Source: Bryoerythrophyllum caledonicum
Lineage: Eukaryota; Streptophyta; Bryopsida; Pottiales; Pottiaceae
DNA: 64,000 nucleotides
Reading direction: 5' to 3'
Assembly (NCBI GenBank): GCA_963971425.1
Contig: OZ020524.1
Span: 3,443,773 to 3,507,772 of the forward strand
Shown: in pieces, positions 56,350-64,000 of the stretch
How the letters are laid out: each line of letters starts with the position of its first letter
How positions within the stretch are numbered: the first letter of the stretch is position 1
Position numbers and translations under genes: made by a program
Notes under the pieces: model-generated
The model's input: the letters and a program-made list of their open reading frames with translations, nothing else
The model's database searches: none
What the model was told of the DNA's origin: nothing

Positions 56350-57844
56350 TTGCGGACTAGATCACAAAATAACTTAAAGATTTTGGCTTCCTTTTTAAAA
56401 GGTGACTTGCCCTTAAGTTACATATTTTTTCAAACTATATCCATTCTAGCCTGTTGCATGGACATTTCCCGCAAAATCCTATAATTCTACGGAACCATTG
56501 GGATAAGACTTAAGAATGCGATATGGACCAAACCACCTTCTTAAATTTACCCGGAAACTTCTGAAACCTACTATCATAAAGTAAGACTAAATCATTTTCT
56601 TTTAAGACTTTAGGTTGTAGCTTGCTATCGTGATAGGTTTTCCGTTGTTTTTGGATGACTTCCATATTCATAAAAGCTTGAGCTCTTATTTCATCAAGCC
56701 TTTCTAAAGTGTCAAACCGTTCTCTTAAAGATGCAATGTTTCCAAGTCACTCGGTTATTGCTACTCTTAAAGAGTGTACTTCTACTTCAATAGGTAACAT
56801 TGCTTCTAATCCATAAACTAATTGGAAAGGAGTTGCTTTAGTTGTGGTTTTTATGGTACATCTATATGCCTATAAAGCATTATTTAACTCATAGTCCCAG
56901 TTGGATGCCTTACCTTTGAGTGTTTTAGTGATGATCTTACAAAGTATGCCATTAGATTTTTCGGTTTGACCATTTGCTCTAAGATGATAGAGTGATGATT
57001 TTCTATGTTTGATAAAATAGTTTTTAAAGATTTTTTCTAGAATACCATTAATGAAATGAGTCCCTCTATCACTTACTATTTCTTTAGGTCATCCAAATAT
57101 AATAATAATATTCTCATAGATGAATTTAGCTACGATATTTGCATTGTCACTTTTAGTTGCAATTGCCTCAACCCACTTAGTAACATATTTTGTGGTTACT
57201 AAAATATAACATTTTTGTCCTTTTCAACTAGGAGGTTTAATGGGACCTACAAAATCTATTCCCCACTTCTCAAAGGGAATCTGTGCTAAGATTGGATTTA
57301 AGGGCATTGCTTTAGTGGTGGTTGGTTTACCAACAAGTTGACAAGGATTGCATTTTTGTACATAACTAGTGGCATCCACAAAAAGTGTAGGCCACCAATA
57401 GCCAGCCTTTAATACTTTTTGTGCAGTTGCCCATCCTGCAAAATGTCCCCCACATGCATCACTATGACATCCTTTTAAGATCATTTCAACTTCACTAGGA
57501 TTTATGCAACGTCTTAATACATCATCTTTACCCCTTCTATAAAGAACTCCACTTATCATGGTGTATGGTAAAAATTGATGAACTAACTTAGTCTTCATGT
57601 CTTTACTTGCATACTCTAGTGGAAATGTTCCTTTGGGTAAATAATAAATTATATCCGTATATTCCTTAGAATTAATATCAACCACATCAATGTTGTCTTG
57701 AACGGAAAAGAGGTGTGCATCCGAAAAACTATCATCAATGGAATCTGGATTTATAGTTTCACTGAGTCGTGATAAAAAATCTGCATTTTGATGTATTTTT
57801 CCAAGTCTTACACTAATGGTAAAATCAAACTCTTGTAATAACAA
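56350..57844 (-). pseudogene. gypsy integrase
   Basis: A zinc-binding HHCC region (CHSDACGGHF ... CNPCQLVGKP) is followed by YWWPTLF, WGIDFVGPI (first catalytic Asp), VSDRGTHFI (second Asp) and ANGQTEKSN (region of the Glu). Then YRCTIKTTTKATPFQLVYG, LEAMLPIEVEV and a carboxy domain with GPYRIL. It is open from 57,844 to 57,224 and then broken by stops. Confidence 0.75.
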
Positions 57845-60060
57845 AACCCACCTTGCAATCCAACCACTTAGTCGAGGCTTTATTGATCATGTACTTTAAA
57901 GCATCATGATCAATGTGAAAGGTAAATTTATATTCCAACAAGTAATGTCTATACTTTTGAACAGAAAAGATCATGCCAAGACCTTCTCGCTCTGTTACGG
58001 AATAATTCCTCTCTACAACACTCAATTGTCGACTTGCAAATTAAATTGGCCTATCATGTCCTTTAGAATTTTCTGACTTAACCCCTGAAGTCGAAATCGA
58101 CCAGAATGTGGTCGATCTGACTCTGGTCAGGCTCTCAGTTACTAAATTTAGATCGTATGAAGTTATTACCATGGAAGATTGTAGAGTTTTCCCAGACCTT
58201 TAAAATGACACCATTCATGCTTCAAAATTCCTCATACTTTAGGAGATATTCACGGTCAAAGTTTGAAAACACTGTTAGGGCATGCTGAAATCTGCCCAGA
58301 ACTGCGGTATATGCTCAATTATTCTCAAAATCTGCCCAAAATCAATTAGATCGCAGTAACTTCAAAAATTCACCAAAAATTGAGATTTTATTTTTTTTCG
58401 AATTTTGTTTTTCGTACATGTAAAAGAGGTAGTAAAGCATGATCTCACCGTTTGGATTTTCAATCGGATAATTTTTTACATGCCTTTTTAATTGTTGAAA
58501 ATGGGCATTTGTATTTGTATTTCAGCATACCTCCATGTGAAAAATGAAGCATTTCTTTAGGTTTTATAGGTCCTATGAGGGTAAAAATTATATGGACATA
58601 TTCCTTACTCACATAGGAACAAGAATTTGAAGAGCCTCATGTCAAATTTCCTTTCAAAATTGGTTTTTTTGGCCCCCAAAACATTAGTTTTCCATTCTAC
58701 AGCAAGGAAAAAATCTTTTTTTTCAACTTTGAACATTACGATCTCCCAAATGGAGAGGAATTTGAATCTAAGATTCGGTTTGCATGTACATGTACAAGTT
58801 AGGTACTAGATCTTACGGTTACATACTCGAAAATTTGTCAAAAGTTAAAAATTTTCACCTTTCATTGAAAGAGGGCAGTTTTGAGGGTTTTTGGCAGTTT
58901 TGAGGGCTTTCGACTTTAGGGGTTAAAACACTTCCAATCGCTACATTGGAAGCATCAACATACACTTCAAAAGGTTTGGACCAATTTGGTGGAATTATGA
59001 TGGGTGCTTTACTAAGACGGCGTTTTAACTTGTTAAAGGCTTTAGAACAATCGTTTGTCCATATTCTTGGTATTAAAGTTTGTTTTGTTAAAGCATTCAC
59101 AGGTGCGGTTATAAATGGAAATTTATAAATGAACCGTCTATAATAACCCGTTGCACCAAAAAATTCCTTAAGTGCGATTAAATGCTCAGGTATTTCCATT
59201 TGTAGAATAATGGCTATTTTATCAGGGTCAACTGCTATTCCCTTTATGGATACTATATGACCTAATAATCTACCCTACGCAGCGACAAACTCCAATTTAG
59301 CAGCATTTATGGAGATACCATATTCATGACAACTATCAAAACATTGTTTTAAAGCCGCAGGGTGATCCTTCTTTGACCCAAACACACAAAATCATCTAAA
59401 AATATTTCCATAAATTTTCTTAAATATTTTGTAAATGCTTGTGTCATGATCCTTGGGAATGTAGCCGGAGCATTGCACAATCCGAAGGGCAAGACATTAT
59501 ATGCGAAAGTTCCCCAGTTAGTTGTAAAAGTGGTTAGGCGTCTATCTTCTGGGGTTATATGAACTTGATTATACCCCAAAAATCCAGCTAAAAATGAATG
59601 GCACTCATGTCACGCAACACCATCTAAAATGGCATCCAAAAATGGCAAATGAAAGTAATCTTATTTAGTTGCTTTGTTAAGTTGCCGAAAATCTTGGCAA
59701 ATGCAACTTTTACCATTCTTTTTTGGGACAATTACTATAGGTGATATCCACTCACTAAATGGAACTGGATAAACAAAATTACATTTGAGCAACTTATCTA
59801 TCTCTTCCTTAACCATTAAAGAATATTTTGGATTCATCCTATATTGTCTCTATTTAACCGGTTTAGCATCCGCTTCTTAAATGATTTTGTGTTGACAAAC
59901 ATTTGGAGATATGCCTTTAAATTCTTTACAAGTCCATGCAAAGGGATCCTTTTCTTTTTTAAAGAATTCATGCCATTCATCATACTCTTGAGGACTTAAC
60001 CTATCGTACACTTTAATGGGCTTAGGATCTTCTTTAGTGCCTAAGTTCATTTCCATGGTA
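57825..60060 (-). pseudogene. gypsy reverse transcriptase and RNase H, split
   Basis: RT: YRMNPKYSLMVKEEIDKLL, PIVIVPKKNGKSCICQDFRQLN, FLAGFLGYNQVHI (the usual first catalytic Asp after FL is Ala), LPFGLCNAPATFPRIM and FLDDF (the two Asp retained). The RNase H part begins PFEVYVDASNVAIGSVL and is cut at 58,926 by a TTAA element, resuming at 58,077 with SENSKGHDRPI, SVVERNYSVTERE and YKFTFHIDHDALKYM. Stops and small shifts occur in both. Confidence 0.75.
58078..58926. mobile_element. TTAA-type element, family C, 849 bp, inside gypsy RNase H
   Basis: Begins TTAACCCCTGAAGTCGAAA and ends TCGACTTTAGGGGTTAA, inverted with one mismatch in the shared part; TTAA at both edges. Gypsy coding stops at one edge and restarts at the other, so TTAA is the target site. 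The interior is unlike families R and B and has no transposase. Confidence 0.85.
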
Positions 60061-60416
60061 TTTTTTTATTAAAGGACATACACTAGGTATTTTTTTGTCC
60101 CCTATTAATTCATCAGAATCTGATATATATGGAGGTTCATTATCAGATTTTTTCTCTATAGTAACATTAAAGCTGATGCATTTTGCCATGCCTCAATGGC
60201 AACATCCGAGTCATCCACTTGACTTGGAGGAACAAAATGATTTTCAAGACTTAAACTTTTTAAGGTTGGCATTTCTAAAACAATATTAGTATCTTCTGGT
60301 TGAGTTTCAGATTTGGCCTCAGTTGTCCAATCCAAATCCTCACCGTGATACTCTATTGGAAACATAGGTAGGATAATTTTACTTCTACCTTTCCCTATTG
60401 TTAACGTTCCTTTACC

Positions 60417-61088
60417 TCAATCGTTCTTGGCCTTGGTTAGTGATAGCCATGGTCTACCAAGAAGGATAGGACAAGTAGAAATAGACTGACTTACCTTAGA
60501 TACAATATAATAAATTTTATTCTTAATCCCACAAATTCTAGTACTTAACTGGGATAACTTACCAAGAGGTTTAACTCGACTTTGGTCAGCTATTCTTAAG
60601 ATAATGGGAATAGGTACTATGTTAATTATACCCAACTCTTCCATAGTGTCAATATTCATTAAGTTGATACTACTTCTACTATCTAAGTATACTCCATCAA
60701 TCAAAGTTCCAACTATGATAACATCAACTGTAGGTGCTCCCGGATCTAAGAAAATATTATGGACATTTACAACTTCAGGTTGAATTTTACTTGCCTCATT
60801 TTTTGTTTTTGCCTTAAGATTTTTAACATTACTCTCTTCAATTGTTTTAGCTTTCTTACAAATTAATGAGGATGTTAATTCATTTTTGCAATATGGTGAT
60901 AAAGCAAGTAATTGTCTCAATGATATTTGAGGTTGTAATCTATCCAAATCTGTGAGTATATCATAAGGATTCATTCCTACAGCTAACCTCATGATTCTAT
61001 TATGTTTTCTCTTTTTTAAAGATAATGATGGTTCTTTAATTATCTTCTTTGATGGTCTATAAAAAGTAGATTGTTCTAGTGGCTTCAT
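60417..61088 (-). pseudogene. gypsy protease domain with altered active site
   Basis: An open 223-codon stretch. GVYLDSRSSINLM occupies the place of the retropepsin D-S/T-G: the Gly is Arg. A hydrophobic segment and CPILLGRPWLSL near the end support the assignment. The domain would be inactive as an aspartic protease. Confidence 0.65.
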
Positions 61089-63147
61089 AGAAGTACTTGA
61101 TTTTCTACATTTAAAGGTTTGGGTACTTCTTTAACTGGTATAGGAATTCGTACAGGTTTTGCTTGAGAGTCACTACTAGTCATTTCAACTATTTGAGGTG
61201 ATGGTTTAAGCACCTCAAGTCTCTTAAGTATAATTGGTGCATTTCTACCAACTACCGGTTTGGTTTTTATTTTGCTATAGTCACTTTCAAAGCTACTAAT
61301 TGGTTCTTTTTCTAAAGCTTTTCTTGCTTGTGACTTAGCAATGAAAACATCATGTGGTTCTGCTATTGCCATGTAATTAACATTTCTAGAATTAGATGAC
61401 TCTACTTCTTGTATTTGTACTTGTTTCGTTACATTGGGAAATTTTGTGATAATAGCAGGACAATAGGTAGACATGTGACCAGGTTGACCACATTGATTAC
61501 GAATTGGATTATATCCAACTTGTTGTCGAGGATTAAGACATTCCCTGGAATAATGACCTCGCTCTCCGCATCTATAACATACTATTTCCTTATTTTGATT
61601 CCTTATTCCTTATTTCCTTATAACATACTATTTCCTCTAGGATTTCTATTGTCTCCAAGCCTTGTAAAAGGTTGTTTAGACGTGACACGGTAGGGCGGTT
61701 TTTGGTTATTAGAAGGTTGATCTTAGACTAGAGCTTTGACTTCTTTCATATTTCTACAAGTAGAAATATCATGTCCTTTTGCACCACAATAAACACATTT
61801 AAGACGAGGTACACCATTTATAGGATATCTACACTCAATGGTTGAATGTCCAAGACCCCGATAATTACTACACCATATATTAGTTCTTTGGTTAATAGCT
61901 TTAGGTCTTTTATTTCTATCCACATTAATTTATACTGATAATTCCTTAAATTATTTTTGTAATGCCTTCAATTTAGATTCTTCACTACTGGGAGGAGGCA
62001 TTAACACTAATGGTTGTGGTCTAGAAGGTGTAGCTCTAATATCTAAAGGTGGTTCATTAAGAACTGCTTTAGGATAGTAATCTCTACCACAACTATCCAT
62101 TCCAATTTGATTAGGTAAGTTTAAAAAATAAGGATCATGATAGTGAGGTTTAGTTTGCAACAACATATTGGATCGCTGCATAGCAGCTTCCCAATTTTGT
62201 GCAGCTTTATATGCTTCATTTAAAGTTGCAGGGTTGGATAGTTTTACTCAATAGATACACATAGGTTCTAACAATCCCCTAGTAAAAGTATTAACCATCC
62301 AAGGTTCAGGCATTCTATGATAACGCCATTGATTTAACAAATTTCTTAAACAAGTATAGTACCCAGCTATAGTCTTTGTAGGGTACATCTGAAAACTTTG
62401 CAATTGGTCTTGCAAAGTATTGTGGTACGCTTGCGGTCAAAACCTTGCTAAAAATGCTTCTTTTAAATCATTCCAGATAGCAGGACAAGGGTTTATAGCA
62501 ACATACCATCTTTGAGCTTTCCCTACTAGATTCCCAGGGAATCTAATTATTTATTTATCAACATGTAAATCATTTGCCGTAGCAACCACCTGAAATCTCT
62601 CCAAGTATGAATCTGAGTCTTCTCCTAGTCACCATGGAATATGGGAAAATGTACTATATTTAACATCCTATGATGTGCCATATTAACAAAATTATTTCTA
62701 AGTGCTTCAAGAGTAGGAGGGGTTGAAGGTGATGAACTCTTGGTAGAACTTGAGGAAGATGAAGAAGTTGGAGAACTAGTAGAAGAAGAAAATAATTTAC
62801 GAAGTGGGGACCATCTAAATGACTCTGAAGATGATGTCTCTGAAGATGATGACTTGTTTTCTTCTGCCTTTCTACTACCACAATAAGTAGCACTTCCTCT
62901 AGAGGTACTATTACCCTCCTTACTATCAATTAGACCTTTTTCTTTTATGTTGTTAAGGAATGGTTCTTTTTCTACTACAAATGATGGTGCCTCTTCTTTA
63001 GGTTGGACTATAGAACTACTATCCACCGTATATCATTTATCCTTAACTAGTGCTCTAGACCTTGACCTAGATCTATCACTCCAAGTTTCTAGTTTTAACT
63101 TTTTTGTACTAGATGTAGTTACTAGTAGTAAATTTTTTAATTTTTGA
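61085..63147 (-). pseudogene. gag-like region with four zinc knuckles
   Basis: Starts with an Arg/Ser-rich stretch (DRSRSRSRALVKDK, stop) and a Ser-rich block (63,026-62,625), then capsid-type sequence (FPGNLVGKAQRWY, WNDLKEAFLARF, LQDQLQSFQM) with stops. Nucleic-acid-binding knuckles follow: CSNYRGLGHSTIEC (second Cys replaced by Tyr), CVYCGAKGHDISTC (intact), CYRCGERGHYSREC (intact) and RNQCGQPGHMSTYC (first Cys replaced by Arg). Four knuckles is more than the usual one or two. Confidence 0.65.
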
Positions 63148-64000
63148 TAGTTTCCTTTTGATAGTGTGAATCAAATGTGTTATATGTTAAGTTACTTCCA
63201 TTTTGACATGATAATGTGAATCAAATGGATATATGAAGTAGTTTTGGTAGTTAGAATATGGAAAGGCATGATTGTATAACTACTTAGGCTATAAGATAGA
63301 GAATGAAGAAGAGTGAAAACACTATACACTTAGCATTTTTAGCGATATATCTTACGGTGTTAGTCATCATCTTAGCTTGAATCTATTTGATCATATCTGC
63401 TATCAATTATAGAACTTAAAGTATCACATAGTAATAGCAGTTACATTGTGGTATTCAACTGGATTACCATATATATGATATCAAATCGATGTCATGATCA
63501 ATTGGATATAAGTTGTGATGTTGGATTGGTTAACTGCCACCTCTGAACTATCAACTTGATCATGAAATGCACACACTGATTTTGGAATCAAGTAGAAGTC
63601 AAAGTCAGTCTATTAGATGGTAGGTTGAGTTACAGGTTGAAGTATATGTTGACAAAAGTATGGTAGAATCAACTTCATAAGAGAGATCAAGTTGATGTGT
63701 GGCATCCAAGAGAGGTCTGTGGTTGTCAGAGAGTTACAACCATGACTATCAAATGGATCAGAGAAGTTAATTGTAGAGACGACGGTCTTATAACAGCTAA
63801 GACATGAGCTCCTATCAACTGAATATGTGATTGTATATTGGCAAGGATGATGTCAACGTATAATATTCCGATCATGGATAGAGTATACATAGTTGAGAGG
63901 AAATGTGAATGATTGATTAAGTTATGTTCTATTGGATGTGTGTTTGGCCAACCATGTTGATTAGATGATTTACATAACGGTCTGATATGTGAAAGCCGTG
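63148..64000. other. Flank of the gypsy element, possible LTR
   Basis: AT-rich, with a repeated 'gtgaatcaaatg' phrase at 63,168 and 63,220 and many short GATCA-containing phrases. It is where the 5' untranslated part or LTR would lie, but no primer-binding site or matching 3' copy was recognised. Confidence 0.25.

Larger units (their letters stand above)
56350..63147 (-). mobile_element. Ty3/gypsy retrotransposon, decayed, minus strand
   Basis: Order on the minus strand is gag with zinc knuckles, protease, reverse transcriptase, RNase H, integrase, the Ty3/gypsy order. All genes carry stops or shifts and it is split by a TTAA element at 58,078-58,926. LTRs were not found; the 5' one may lie beyond 63,150 or outside the window. 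Confidence 0.85.

Noticed and set aside
55750-63900. Paired LTRs of the gypsy element
   Set aside because: I looked for shared text on both flanks and for a primer-binding site and found no convincing match.

Overview
This window looks like repeat-rich nuclear DNA of a land plant. It holds one clearly intact protein-coding gene (about 35.19-39.90 kb, + strand), an NIN-like protein (NLP) transcription factor with the NLP amino-terminal region, an RWP-RK DNA-binding domain and a PB1 domain. The exons are strikingly GC-rich against an AT-rich background. RWPSRK plus PB1, a GT-AG intron inside the RWP-RK domain, plant-type Ty3/gypsy elements, PIF/Harbinger/Tourist elements and a plant-like MITE ('GAGCATCTCC') all fit a streptophyte with a large genome. 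Bryophyte, lycophyte or fern would each be compatible; I cannot name the species.

Layout. 0-9 kb: AT-rich dispersed repeats, then a large inverted repeat (2.0-6.6 kb) carrying two decayed copies of a kinase-like gene, with a transposon-like unit holding an exon-like piece between them. 9.3-12.5 kb: a 5'-truncated non-LTR retrotransposon (LINE) 3' end, then an unrecognised decayed gene on the minus strand whose upstream DNA resembles that of the kinase-like gene. 12.9-34.2 kb: almost entirely short DNA transposons and their nests, including Tourist-like MITEs and a zinc-finger exon fragment. 34.2-40.2 kb: the NLP gene with leader and 3' flank. 40.7-43.4 kb: a possible minus-strand first exon and a broken Harbinger transposase. 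43.4-54.5 kb: one long decayed minus-strand LINE split by two later insertions (a 950-bp TTAA element and a 3.6-kb TIR element carrying a SWIM zinc-finger pseudogene). 56.3-63.2 kb: a decayed minus-strand Ty3/gypsy element, itself split by an 849-bp TTAA element.

The main hidden structure is a set of 0.85-0.95-kb elements that start TTAA-CCCCTAAAG (or a variant) and end with the complement, with TTAA at both edges. At least eight complete or near-complete copies occur. Two interrupt retrotransposon coding sequence, several are nested in each other, and several form tail-to-tail pairs. The TTAA edge and CCC-type tip are the hallmarks of piggyBac-class transposition, yet no transposase gene is visible. 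A second notable signal is a 2A-like ribosome-skipping motif in the LINE, with its key proline changed to leucine. Apart from the NLP gene, nearly all coding remains carry stops and frameshifts, many explicable by C-to-T (or G-to-A) change, as expected of silenced, methylated repeats.
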